A stretch of DNA of 64,000 bases from contig NZ_SODU01000003.1 of NCBI RefSeq assembly GCF_004366075.1, positions 496,001 to 560,000 on the forward strand, in the 5' to 3' direction. The notes beneath the pieces were generated by a model. That model searched no databases and was not told the DNA's origin. It was given only the letters and a program-made list of their open reading frames with translations. This DNA comes from Kribbella pratensis. Lineage in GTDB: Bacteria > Actinomycetota > Actinomycetes > Propionibacteriales > Kribbellaceae. Below are positions 6,093-13,730 of the stretch, in pieces (the first letter of the stretch is position 1; every line of letters begins with the position of its first letter). Made by a program: the position numbers and the translations under genes.

Positions 6093-8549
6093 ATGGTCGA
6101 CAGCACGCTCGCATTCGACATCCTGGCAAGGGACCGCGCGTCGTCGGCGTTCGCCAAGGTCGCCGCCGCGAGCGACAAGACCGCGCAGGCGATGAAGCGG
6201 TCGCAGAAGGTCAGCGACGACGTCGCCCGCGCGGAAGCCCGACTGTCCAAGGCCCGTGACAGTGAGTCCGACGCGCTGGGGCGCGTCCGGGTAGCCGAGA
6301 CCAAGCTTGCCGAGGTCCGGAGCAACTCCAACGCGAAGGCCTCGCAGATCCAGCAGGCCGAAGAGGCGCTCTCGGCCGCCCGCCGTAAGGCCGCGCAGAG
6401 CGGGCACACCGCCGCCATGGCCGAGCAGGAGCTGAGCAAGCAGCGGACCAAGCTCGCCGCGGACGCCGCTTCGGTGGGCAAGGATGCCGGTCACAGCTTC
6501 GGGAAGTCGTTCGGTGACGGCATCGACGAGGAGGGTGGCAAGTCGACCAAGCGGTTCGGTACGTCGGTGGCGAAGTGGTTCAAGGGCGACGGATCGAAGA
6601 TCTTCGGTCAGGGCGGCCAGATTTCCGGCGAGGCGTTCAGCGGCGGACTCGGCGGTGTGCTGAAGACCCCGATCATCGGGCCCGCGATCCTCGCCGCCGG
6701 CCTCGCCGTAGCCGCGACCGTGGCACCGGCAGCGGGCGCCATCGTGGCCGGCGGTGTCGTCGCAGGATTCGGTGCCGGTCTTGTCGGCCTGGGCGCCGTT
6801 TTCGCAGCGAAGTCCCAGGCGGTGCAGTCGGTCTGGAAGAAGACGCTCGGCGACATGGGATCGCAGATGCGGGTCCTGTCGTCGCCGTTCGAGAAGACCC
6901 TGATCGGGATGGCGGCGGTAGCGAAGCGCACGTTCGCGACCTTCGCCCCGGAACTGGGGAAGGCGTTCGCGACCCTGGCACCTTCCCTGTCGACGTTCGG
7001 GGACCAACTGGGGAAGGCGTTCGGGAAGCTCGCGCCCGTGGTCAAGCCGCTGTCCGATGCGTTCGGCGCGGTACTGCGGTCACTAGGTCCCGCGATGCAG
7101 ACGGCCATCAGCTCGGTGGCGCAGGGCCTGACCGATCTCGCCGAGAGCGTGAAGAACTCTCCGGACGCACTGGCCGACCTCGTGACCGGCATCGGCTCCA
7201 TCATCCAGACCGTGCTCACCGGGATCTCGGCGTTCAACGGCCTCAACGACGCCTTCAAGGTTCTCCCCGGTCACGTCTCGGGAGTGGCGCGCGTGATGAA
7301 CTCGCTCAACATGTTCACGAAGGCTGCCCTCGCCCCGGTCGTGCTGCTCAACGCCGGACTCGAGAAGGTCGGCATCACGACCAGGAAGGCCGGGATCTCG
7401 ACCGGCGAGTTCCAGAAGTCGATGTTCGGCGTCATCGATTCCATCCGGTCGGGAATCCCCGCCACCCAGGGCGGCACCAAGGCGGTCGAGTCCCTGGCGG
7501 CGAAGTTCGACCGGCAGACCGCTGCCACGAACCGGTCGATCGACGCACTGAACCGGATGTCCGGTCTGCTGCTGACCCTGTCGGGTTCCCAGATCGCCTA
7601 CCAGCAGGCCGTCGACGACGCGACCGCGAGCATCAAGGAGAACGGCAAGACCCACGACATCAACACCCAGAAGGGCCGCATCAACAAGCAGGCCCTCGAC
7701 CAGGTCGCGGCGTCGGCGATTGCTCAGCGCGACGCGATGCTGAAGGCCGGCGACGGCAACGTCAAGGCCGCGAAGAGCGCCGAGGGCTCACGCTCCACGT
7801 TCGTCAAGCTGGCTACCCAGATGGGCTACTCGAAGGCCGAGGCCGAGAAGATGGCGCGGTCGCTGATCAAGATCCCGAACGTCACGCGTACGGCCACGCT
7901 GAAGGCGAACATCGCGGACCTCGAGGCCAGACTGAAGACCGCGAAGAGCAAACTGGCTGACCCGAAACTCACCGCCACGCAGAAGGCCACACTGAAGGCA
8001 GAGATCTCGAACCTCGAGGCCGGTATTCGCAAGGCCAAGGGTGACCTGGCCGGCGTCCCGAAGAGCAAGACCGTGACCATAACCACGAAGTACGTGACGA
8101 TCGGCACCCCGGCCCAGAAGTCACGGGCGGCCGCTCAGGGCCACACGCCCGGCAGTTCCGCCGGCGGCCTGATCCCCGGCCCGCCCTCGAACGTCGACAA
8201 CCACCTGCGCGCCATGGCGACCGGTGAGTTCGTGGTCCGGGCGAGCAAGGTCCGCGGCAACCTCGCCGTTCTGAACGCGATCAACGACGGCACGTCCCTC
8301 GCCAGGCGGCTGATGCCCAAGGTCGCCCTGTCTTCGCCTGGGAGGACCAGCGCGACGCCGCACGAACCGACCGCCACTCGTACGGCGGTCCACGCCTCCG
8401 CAGGCGGTGGCCGTACGGTGGTCGTGAACTACAACATCAACGTGACCGTCACCGGCGCGGGCGACAAGATCGCCGCGGCCAAGGAGATCCAGCAGCTGCT
8501 GCTGAACCTCAAGCGCACCAACGGGCGCGTCCCACTCGGGATCGACTGA
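6093..8549 (+). CDS. Phage tail tape-measure protein
   Basis: In phages this protein sets tail length and helps DNA passage. At 818 residues it has the typical layout: a charged coiled-coil N-terminal part (about 40-150, ARAEARLSKARDSESDALG), a long hydrophobic Ala/Gly/Val-rich stretch at about 190-255 (PAILAAGLAVAATVAPAAGA), amphipathic helical repeats, and a Gly/Ser/Thr-rich end finishing in NYNINVTVTGAGDKIAAAKE. Family practice (about 1.5 angstrom per residue) would imply a tail of roughly 120 nm if it were assembled. No other tail or head gene is present nearby. A start at ATG 6093 follows GAAGGTGA at a plausible distance. It is coupled to the next gene by TGATG. Confidence 0.9.
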   Translation: MVDSTLAFDILARDRASSAFAKVAAASDKTAQAMKRSQKVSDDVARAEARLSKARDSESDALGRVRVAETKLAEVRSNSNAKASQIQQAEEALSAARRKAAQSGHTAAMAEQELSKQRTKLAADAASVGKDAGHSFGKSFGDGIDEEGGKSTKRFGTSVAKWFKGDGSKIFGQGGQISGEAFSGGLGGVLKTPIIGPAILAAGLAVAATVAPAAGAIVAGGVVAGFGAGLVGLGAVFAAKSQAVQSVWKKTLGDMGSQMRVLSSPFEKTLIGMAAVAKRTFATFAPELGKAFATLAPSLSTFGDQLGKAFGKLAPVVKPLSDAFGAVLRSLGPAMQTAISSVAQGLTDLAESVKNSPDALADLVTGIGSIIQTVLTGISAFNGLNDAFKVLPGHVSGVARVMNSLNMFTKAALAPVVLLNAGLEKVGITTRKAGISTGEFQKSMFGVIDSIRSGIPATQGGTKAVESLAAKFDRQTAATNRSIDALNRMSGLLLTLSGSQIAYQQAVDDATASIKENGKTHDINTQKGRINKQALDQVAASAIAQRDAMLKAGDGNVKAAKSAEGSRSTFVKLATQMGYSKAEAEKMARSLIKIPNVTRTATLKANIADLEARLKTAKSKLADPKLTATQKATLKAEISNLEAGIRKAKGDLAGVPKSKTVTITTKYVTIGTPAQKSRAAAQGHTPGSSAGGLIPGPPSNVDNHLRAMATGEFVVRASKVRGNLAVLNAINDGTSLARRLMPKVALSSPGRTSATPHEPTATRTAVHASAGGGRTVVVNYNINVTVTGAGDKIAAAKEIQQLLLNLKRTNGRVPLGID

Positions 8550-8854
8550 TGGCTACTCAGTGGCCGGTCGCGATCGTCGAGGTGGACGACCTGCCCGAGC
8601 CTGCGGACGGGGCCCTGGAGGTCCGCTGCCTGCGGCCCGACGTCGCGGCCTACGTCAACGGTCCCTACCCCGATCCAGTCGTGACGCTGTACGTGCGGAC
8701 CGGGATCCCCTACGAGCGTCTGATCGAGTGGGTCGAGATGCGGCTATCCACAATCGGTCAGGGTCCCGGCGCGGACGACTGGAACTTCCACGAGGAGGGT
8801 GACTACCTGGTCGCAGACAAGCTCTGCGGCTGGGTCGAGATGCCGGAGTTCTGA
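8549..8854 (+). CDS. Hypothetical element protein, 101 aa
   Basis: Function unknown. An acidic, mixed alpha/beta sequence (VAIVEVDDLPEPADGALEVR, YPDPVVTLYVRTGIPYERLI, ending CGWVEMPEF). Its ATG overlaps the tape-measure stop as TGATG, so it is probably co-translated with it. The position after a tape-measure gene is where phages keep distal tail proteins, but at 101 residues it is too short for one. Confidence 0.65.
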   Translation: MATQWPVAIVEVDDLPEPADGALEVRCLRPDVAAYVNGPYPDPVVTLYVRTGIPYERLIEWVEMRLSTIGQGPGADDWNFHEEGDYLVADKLCGWVEMPEF

Positions 8855-8962
8855 GCAGGGCCCCGTGGGGGTGGGGCCGCGACGCACCCATGACCCCACC
8901 ATGACCGCACTCATGCTCACATCTCTCTGTGACGTGTGACTGTCACAGTGACACCCAGAACG

Positions 8963-9003
8963 GGGAGCACCCCCCGCCGGTGGAATCGGCAGGGGGTGCT
9001 CCC
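8963..9003. terminator. Strong bidirectional terminator hairpin
   Basis: GGGAGCACCCCC (8963-8974) and GGGGGTGCTCCC (8992-9003) are perfect 12-bp arms. Inside them GCCG (8976-8979) can pair with CGGC (8987-8990). It lies between two convergent transcription units of the element and probably ends both. Confidence 0.75.
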
Positions 9004-9013
9004 AGGTGTACGG

Positions 9014-9121
9014 CTAGCGACGGGCTGTCCACCAACCGACGGCGAAGCCGACGACAAGCGCACCACCGATGATCAGTAGTTGCTCGGCGAGCGGCATGCT
9101 GACCCTGATCACTTCAGCCAT
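9014..9121 (-). CDS. Single-span membrane peptide, 35 aa
   Basis: A very short frame with one hydrophobic helix (AEQLLIIGGALVVGFAVGWW) between a polar N-terminus and TARR at the C-terminus. Its ATG overlaps the last codons of the upstream gene by 8 bp, and its stop lies 11 bp before the terminator hairpin at 8963-9003. That makes it the last gene of a three-gene antisense operon. Small membrane peptides in mobile elements can be holin-like, immunity or toxin components; nothing here decides between these. Confidence 0.55.
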   Translation of the reverse strand: MAEVIRVSMPLAEQLLIIGGALVVGFAVGWWTARR

Positions 9122-9314
9122 TCGGGTTCTCCTCGTCCGGTAGTTCGATGACTCCGCTGCCCTCACCGAGCAGCGGCCAGCCCTTGTCGTCGGTCTCGAC
9201 GGGCTGCGTCTCCCGGCGCGCGATCAGTACATCGAGCTGCCGGATCGCCTGAGCGATCAGCACGCGGACGGACTCGAGCTCGCCCCGGGTCACGGTCACC
9301 TTCCCGGCGCTCAC
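9114..9314 (-). CDS. Small hypothetical element protein, 66 aa
   Basis: Function unknown. An N-terminal helix (TRGELESVRVLIAQAIRQLD) is followed by an acidic tail ending LPDEENPNG. It starts with GTG overlapping the previous stop (GTGA, 9311-9314) and is the middle gene of the antisense operon 9014-9673. Confidence 0.6.
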   Translation of the reverse strand: MSAGKVTVTRGELESVRVLIAQAIRQLDVLIARRETQPVETDDKGWPLLGEGSGVIELPDEENPNG

Positions 9315-9673
9315 TGTCCCGTCTCCTTGTCCCGCAGCGCGAGGAGTGCTGTGCTGATCGTGTCGGGGTTGTGGATCATGTCGCGGACCGCCAAGTTGTA
9401 GCCGGCCCGGTGGCCGTCCTCGTATCCGTCGTCGCGGCCGATCCTGTACAGCTCGACCTCATCCACGATCGACTGCAGGCTGGCGCGGATCGACCGGAAG
9501 GAGTGACCCTCCAGGTAGCTGATCCGCTCGACCAGAGCGGCGGTGGAGAGCCTGTGCGGCTGGCTCCACAAGTCATCGAGCAAGGCAGGCGGGAAGCGGC
9601 GAGATACCTCCGCTGTGATGACGTCCTCGGGGTCAGGTGATACCGGGTCGTCGGTAAGAGATGATGTGTTCAC
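9311..9673 (-). CDS. Hypothetical element protein, 120 aa
   Basis: Function unknown. Helical and soluble (ITAEVSRRFPPALLDDLWSQ, STAALVERISYLEGHSFRSI, GYEDGHRAGYNLAVRDMI). The GTG start at 9673 is chosen because AGGAGG (complement of 9681-9686) lies 7 bp upstream, although the frame continues further. It heads the three-gene antisense operon at the right end of the element, reading away from attR, the place where elements often keep cargo, immunity or accessory genes. Confidence 0.7.
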   Translation of the reverse strand: MNTSSLTDDPVSPDPEDVITAEVSRRFPPALLDDLWSQPHRLSTAALVERISYLEGHSFRSIRASLQSIVDEVELYRIGRDDGYEDGHRAGYNLAVRDMIHNPDTISTALLALRDKETGQ

Positions 9674-9811
9674 GGTCGAACCTCCTGGGGTTCGGTCTAG
9701 GCCCGCGCCTGGTGTCTTCAGCACCGGCGTGGGCCGCTTTCGTGGCCGCCGAACCGCTTCTGTCGGTCGCTGTCTGTAGCGTCAGGACTGCCCCTCGATC
9801 GACGCTCAGAG

Positions 9812-9827
9812 AAGGTGACCTCACTTG
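9812..9827 (+). promoter_or_regulatory. Element-supplied ribosome-binding site and TTG start for rmuC
   Basis: AAGGTG at 9812-9817 lies 7 bp before the TTG at 9825. Both are to the left of the att core and hence belong to the element, not to the original rmuC. They give rmuC a new start (TTG CAA GGT ACG) in place of ATG ACC GGT ACG left at 1027. I see no convincing promoter in 9690-9810. Confidence 0.65.
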
Positions 9828-10994
9828 CAAGGTACGACGGTGTTGCTGATCCTGCTCTTCCTCGTGGTGGGGCTGTTGCTGGGCGCTGTGTTCGGCGTGC
9901 TGTGGGTGCGCGGACGGGACGGTGCTGCGCTGGCCCGGATCACGGCCGAGCGGGACGCGGCGGAGGACCGGGTGGTCGAGCTGACGCAGGAGCGCACGAG
10001 CGTCGGTCAGCAGATGGGCGGGCAGGCCGTCGTCAAGGAAGCGCTGGATCGCCTGCACGCGCAGCTGAATCAGCTCGAGCAGGGCCGCGCGGCGTGGCAG
10101 AGCCAGCTGCATCAGCAGGTGAACGAGGTGCGAATGAGCGGCGAGGCGTTGCGTCGCGAGACCGCCTCGTTGTCGACCGCATTACGCAAGCCGCAGGTGC
10201 GCGGCCGGTGGGGCGAGCTGCATCTGCGTCGCACCGTCGAGCTCGCCGGAATGGTTGCCCACTGCGACTTCACCGAGCAGACGACCACGGTCGCCGAGGA
10301 CGGCGTACTGCGGCCGGACCTCGTGGTGAGGCTTGCCGAGGGCAAGAATATCGTCGTCGACTCGAAGGTGCCGCTGGCCGCGTTCCTCGACGCGAGCGAG
10401 TCCGACGACGCGGAGTACCGCGAGGACCGGTTGCGGGCGCATGCGCGGCACCTGCGGACCCATGTCGACCAGTTGGCCGCGAAGGCGTACTGGACGCGGC
10501 TGTCCCCGTCGCCGGAGTTCGTCATCCTCTTCGTGCCGGGCGAGTCCTTCCTGTCGGCTGCGCTCGACGTCGAGCCTTCCCTGCTCGAGTACGCTGCTGA
10601 ACGCCGCGTGATCCTCGCGACGCCCACCACGCTGATCGCCACGTTGCGCGCCGCGGCGTACGCGTGGAACCAGTCGGCGTTGACCGAGTCCGCGCAACAG
10701 GTCTTCGAGCTCGGCCGGGAGCTGTACGAGCGGCTCGGCACGATGGGCGACCATCTCGGCCGCGTCGGGCGGTCGCTCACGTCGGCGGTGGAGGCCTACA
10801 ACGGGACGGTCGGGTCGTTCGAGCGCCGGGTGTTCATCACCGCGCGCAAGCTCCGCGATCTGCATGTCACCGAGTCCGAGCTGACCGCGATGGAGTCGAT
10901 CGAAGCGTCCGTGCGACCACTCACGGCACCCGAGTTCGTCGCGCTGGACGAGTCGCCGACCACAAGACGCTGGCCCCCGACACAGGCGGGCTGA
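9825..10994 (+). CDS. rmuC: DNA recombination protein RmuC
   Basis: RmuC-family protein, thought to limit recombination between inverted repeats through a nuclease-like domain. The N-terminus is a membrane anchor (LILLFLVVGLLLGAVFGVLW), followed by a coiled-coil (about 35-110) and the conserved core RGRWGELHLRRTVELAGM with RPDLVVRLAEGKNIVVDSKV. The length of 389 residues is normal. The start is unusual: TTG and the first two codons come from the integrated element, and the remainder from the host. The protein is essentially intact, so insertion swaps the 5' control region rather than destroying the gene. Confidence 0.9.
   Translation: MQGTTVLLILLFLVVGLLLGAVFGVLWVRGRDGAALARITAERDAAEDRVVELTQERTSVGQQMGGQAVVKEALDRLHAQLNQLEQGRAAWQSQLHQQVNEVRMSGEALRRETASLSTALRKPQVRGRWGELHLRRTVELAGMVAHCDFTEQTTTVAEDGVLRPDLVVRLAEGKNIVVDSKVPLAAFLDASESDDAEYREDRLRAHARHLRTHVDQLAAKAYWTRLSPSPEFVILFVPGESFLSAALDVEPSLLEYAAERRVILATPTTLIATLRAAAYAWNQSALTESAQQVFELGRELYERLGTMGDHLGRVGRSLTSAVEAYNGTVGSFERRVFITARKLRDLHVTESELTAMESIEASVRPLTAPEFVALDESPTTRRWPPTQAG
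9831..9847 (+). other. attR core of integrated element
   Basis: An exact copy of the 17-bp core at 1033-1049, forming codons 3-8 of the current rmuC frame. Element sequence AAGGTGAC to its left and GTTACCTT to the right of the attL core (1064-1071) would form nearly symmetrical arms around the core in the circular form, as in serine-integrase attP sites. Confidence 0.85.
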
Positions 10995-11040
10995 CAGTTC
11001 CGTAAGGTGATCGTCCGGAACCCGCACTACTGTCCTTGCC

Positions 11041-11583
11041 ATGGACAACGCACAGCTCACCGAGCCGCCGATCGCCGGGACCGAGGCCGACACGTTGCTG
11101 GGGGCGCTCGAGCGCAACCGGCGTACGTTCGCCTGGAAGTGCGGCGGCCTGGACGCGGCCGGCCTGAACAAGCAGCACCCGCCGTCCACCGTGACGCTCG
11201 GCGGACTGCTCAAGCACCTGGCGCTGGTCGAGGACGAATACTTCACCCGTCGCCTGCTCGGCAAGGAACTCGGCGCTCCGTGGGACTCCGTCGACTGGGA
11301 CGCGGACCCCGACTGGGAGTGGCACAGCGCGCCGGACGATTCCCCTGAGGAGTTGACGGCTCTGTGGGAGGCCGCGGTCGGCCGCTCCCGCGCGGCAGTC
11401 GCCGAGGTTCTGACCGCGGGCGGCGTGGATCAACTGGCCGACTGGAAAGGCCGCGGCGGCGCCTCCCCGAGCCTGCGCTACATCCTCGTGGACCTCATCG
11501 AGGAGTACGCCCGCCACACCGGCCACGCCGACCTGATCCGAGAATCCATCGACGGCCTCACCGGCGAAGGCGTACCGCAATAG
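11041..11583 (+). CDS. DinB-family (DUF664-like) protein
   Basis: Four-helix-bundle protein of the DinB/YfiT superfamily, which includes mycothiol- and bacillithiol-dependent enzymes. Visible features are LLGALERNRRTFAWKCGGLD, the metal-ligand-type His in LGGLLKHLALVEDEYF, and the C-terminal IEEYARHTGHADLIRE with His residues in the position of the third ligand. At 180 residues it is standard. Which thiol or substrate is used cannot be told from sequence. It follows rmuC after 46 bp and may be separately transcribed. Confidence 0.8.
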   Translation: MDNAQLTEPPIAGTEADTLLGALERNRRTFAWKCGGLDAAGLNKQHPPSTVTLGGLLKHLALVEDEYFTRRLLGKELGAPWDSVDWDADPDWEWHSAPDDSPEELTALWEAAVGRSRAAVAEVLTAGGVDQLADWKGRGGASPSLRYILVDLIEEYARHTGHADLIRESIDGLTGEGVPQ

Positions 11584-11667
11584 GCGCGTCCGGCAGACCA
11601 TCGTCCTCCCTGTCGGAAAGCCGACAGTAGTGAGGTGTTGACAGTCGGTGTCCTTCTCACGCAACGA

Positions 11668-11681
11668 TGAGAGCGCTCTCT
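11668..11681. promoter_or_regulatory. LacI/CebR-like operator upstream of the GH64 gene
   Basis: TGAGAGCGCTCTCT contains a perfect 12-bp palindrome (GAGAGCGCTCTC, 11669-11680) with the central CG typical of LacI-family operators. It closely resembles the cellobiose-responsive CebR box TGGGAGCGCTCCCA of Streptomyces. It lies 25 bp before the start of a secreted glucanase gene, which fits glucan-oligosaccharide induction. No LacI-family gene is in the window. Confidence 0.65.
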
Positions 11682-11705
11682 CGGGGGGCGACGTGAGGAG
11701 GAAGA

Positions 11706-12899
11706 ATGCGCTTCAGAACCAGAGTCCTGGGTGCCGTCGCGGCCGCGGTGGCTGTGGCCGGCGTACTGTCGGCGATCCCGGACCGGCCGGCCGACGCGGC
11801 CGTACCGGCGACGATTCCGCTGACGATCACCAACAACTCGGGTCGTGGCGACCCGGTCTACATCTACAACCTGGGCACGAACCTGGCGACCGGGCAGCAG
11901 GGCTGGGCCGACGCCTCGGGCACGTTCCACGCCTGGCCGGCCGGCGGCAACCCGCCGACCCCGGCGCCGGACGCCTCGATCGCCGGACCCGCCAACGGGC
12001 AGTCCGTCACGATCCAGATGCCGAAGTTCTCCGGCCGCGTGTACTTCTCCTACGGCCAGAAGCTCGTCTTCAAACTCACCACGGGCGGCCTCGTGCAACC
12101 CGCCGTACAGAACCCGAGCGACCCCAACCGGAACATCCTGTTCCACTGGTCGGAGTACACGCTCAACGACGGCGGCCTGTGGATCAACAGCACGCAGGTC
12201 GACATGGTTTCGGCGCCGTACGCCGTGAGCGTGAAGGCCGCAGACGGGTCCACGAAGACCACCGGTCACCTCAAGTCCGGCGGCTACAACGCCGTCTACA
12301 ACGGCCTCCGCAACGCCCCCGGCGGTTGGGGCGGCCTGATCCAGACGGCGCCCGACGGCTCGGTGCTCCGCGCGCTCTCCCCGCTGTTCGGCGTGGAGAC
12401 CGGGGCGATTCCGGCGAGCGCGATGGACGACTACATCAACCGTGTCTGGTCGAAGTACAGCTCGGAGACCCTGACGGTCACGCCGTTCGGCGACCAGCCC
12501 GGCACCAAGTACTTCGGTCGCGTGTCCGGCGGCGTCATGAACTTCACCAACAGCTCCGGCGCTGTCGTCACGTCGTTCCAGAAGCCCGACTCGGCCAGCG
12601 TGTTCGGCTGCTTCAAGTTGCTCGACGCACCGAACGACCAGGTCCGCGGCCCGATCTCCCGGACCCTGTGCGCCGGCTACAACCGGTCCACCCTGCTGAC
12701 GAACCCCAACCAGCCGGACCCGAACGACGCGAACTTCTACCAGGACGCGGTCACCAACCAGTACTCGAAGATCATCCACTCCCAGATGGCCGACGGCCAC
12801 GCGTACGGGTTCGCCTTCGACGACGTCGGCAACCACGAGGCCCTCGTCCACGACGGGAACCCGCAGGCGGCCGGATTGATCCTCGATCCGTTCGACTGA
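11706..12899 (+). CDS. Secreted GH64 endo-beta-1,3-glucanase
   Basis: Laminaripentaose-producing beta-1,3-glucanase family 64, acting on fungal or plant glucan outside the cell. A Sec signal peptide (RFRTRVLGAVAAAVAVAGVL, cleavage near DAAVPAT) is followed by the thaumatin-like beta-barrel with PLTITNNSGRGDPVYIYNLG, RVYFSYGQKLVFKL and FHWSEYTLNDGGLWINSTQV. The end, YGFAFDDVGNHEALVHDGN, is characteristic of the family. No carbohydrate-binding module is attached. AGGAGG lies 4 bp before ATG 11706. A CebR-like operator upstream suggests induction by glucose oligomers. Confidence 0.9.
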   Translation: MRFRTRVLGAVAAAVAVAGVLSAIPDRPADAAVPATIPLTITNNSGRGDPVYIYNLGTNLATGQQGWADASGTFHAWPAGGNPPTPAPDASIAGPANGQSVTIQMPKFSGRVYFSYGQKLVFKLTTGGLVQPAVQNPSDPNRNILFHWSEYTLNDGGLWINSTQVDMVSAPYAVSVKAADGSTKTTGHLKSGGYNAVYNGLRNAPGGWGGLIQTAPDGSVLRALSPLFGVETGAIPASAMDDYINRVWSKYSSETLTVTPFGDQPGTKYFGRVSGGVMNFTNSSGAVVTSFQKPDSASVFGCFKLLDAPNDQVRGPISRTLCAGYNRSTLLTNPNQPDPNDANFYQDAVTNQYSKIIHSQMADGHAYGFAFDDVGNHEALVHDGNPQAAGLILDPFD

Positions 12900-12938
12900 G
12901 GCTTGACTCCCGGCTCCGTTAGTGGCAACTTACCGTTC

Positions 12939-13277
12939 GTGGGGACTTACGGATCACTCGAAGCTGCCGGACCGGTGCTGGACGCGCTCGGCGACCCGAC
13001 GCGCCGGGTGATCCTCGAGACGCTGCGCACCGGCGGGCCGTGCTCGGTCGGCGTACTGGCCGAGCGCGTGCCCGTCAGCCGCCCCGCGATCTCGCAGCAC
13101 CTGAAGGTGCTCGGCGCGGTCGGGCTGGTGCGGCACGAGTCGCGCGGGACCCGGAACATCTACCGGGTCCATCAGGCGGGTCTCGGCGAGCTGCGCAGCT
13201 GGCTCGACCAGTTCTGGGGCGACACGTTGCAGGCGTACGCCGACCACGTACGGCGGACCGAGGAGGAGCGGAAATGA
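12939..13277 (+). CDS. ArsR-family transcriptional regulator
   Basis: Winged helix-turn-helix repressor of the ArsR/SmtB type. The core is LDALGDPTRRVILETLRTGG, then VSRPAISQHLKVLGAVGLVR (recognition helix) and the wing ESRGTRNIYRVHQAGL. No metal-binding Cys or His motif is visible, so it belongs to the group that pairs with SRPBCC proteins. GTG 12939 is the preferred start; GTG 12975 is possible. Its stop overlaps the next ATG as ATGA (13274-13277), the standard arrangement for this regulator/SRPBCC pair. Confidence 0.85.
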   Translation: MGTYGSLEAAGPVLDALGDPTRRVILETLRTGGPCSVGVLAERVPVSRPAISQHLKVLGAVGLVRHESRGTRNIYRVHQAGLGELRSWLDQFWGDTLQAYADHVRRTEEERK

Positions 13278-13723
13278 CTGTGGAACAAGACATCTCGCCG
13301 TTGGTGAAGACCGTCGTGGTACCGGTCGGGGTCGAGCGGGCGTTCGAGGCGTTCACCGCCGAGACGTCGGCGTGGTGGCCGCTGTTCAGCCACTCGGTCG
13401 GCGCGGCGGCGGCGAACGAGGTACGACTGGAGGGCGCCGTCGGCGGACGCATCGTCGAGTACGGCGCCGACGGCGAGATCGCCACCTGGGGCACCTTGTC
13501 GGACTGGGATCCGCCGAAGTCGCTGAGCTTCAGCTGGCACCCCGGGCAGGATCCGTCGGAAGCCGGACAGGTCACGGTGACGTTCAACGCCACCGACGGC
13601 GGCACACAGGTTCAGCTCGTGCACTCCGGCTGGGAGCGCCGCGACGACGGCGCCCGAGCCCGCCTCAGCTACGACACAGGTTGGGACTACGTGCTGGGCA
13701 AGTACGTCGAACACACCCGATAG
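13274..13723 (+). CDS. SRPBCC (AHSA1-like) domain protein
   Basis: START/Bet v1-like fold of about 149 residues that may bind a small hydrophobic ligand. Visible family features are VPVGVERAFEAFTAETSAWW, GGRIVEYGADGEIATWGTL and DWDPPKSLSFSWHPG, with the C-terminal LVHSGWERRDDGARARLSY. Genes of this type follow ArsR regulators in many actinobacteria. The ATG at 13274 is fixed by the four-base overlap. Ligand and role are unknown. Confidence 0.85.
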   Translation: MTVEQDISPLVKTVVVPVGVERAFEAFTAETSAWWPLFSHSVGAAAANEVRLEGAVGGRIVEYGADGEIATWGTLSDWDPPKSLSFSWHPGQDPSEAGQVTVTFNATDGGTQVQLVHSGWERRDDGARARLSYDTGWDYVLGKYVEHTR

Positions 13724-13730
13724 TTGAGGG

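Larger units (their letters stand above)
1033..9847. mobile_element. Integrated serine-integrase element (satellite- or remnant-prophage-like), about 8.8 kb
   Basis: The element is bounded by a 17-bp direct repeat. An integrase gene lies immediately inside the left end and reads inward. The interior holds small genes of the type common in actinobacterial prophage-like and integrative elements, an HNH-like gene, a tape-measure gene and a short antisense operon at the right end. It interrupts rmuC at codon 3, and joining the outside flanks gives a continuous rmuC reading frame. No terminase, portal, capsid, lysis, relaxase or Tra/FtsK-type gene is seen, so it could be a satellite, a decayed prophage or a non-phage integrative element. 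The boundaries are well supported; the class of element is inference. Confidence 0.85.

Noticed and set aside
4246..6129. One 627-residue minus-strand protein over the element
   Set aside because: Only the C-terminal 130 residues look like a protein; the rest is Arg/Pro-rich antisense of clear plus-strand genes with ribosome-binding sites and ATGA overlaps.
1033..9847. Complete temperate prophage
   Set aside because: No terminase, portal, capsid, tail tube, lysis or repressor gene is recognisable in the interval, and 8.8 kb is too short.
11478..12851. 457-residue minus-strand ORF opposite the GH64 gene
   Set aside because: Val/Arg/Asp-rich shadow frame; the plus strand has a signal peptide, a strong ribosome-binding site and a recognisable enzyme.
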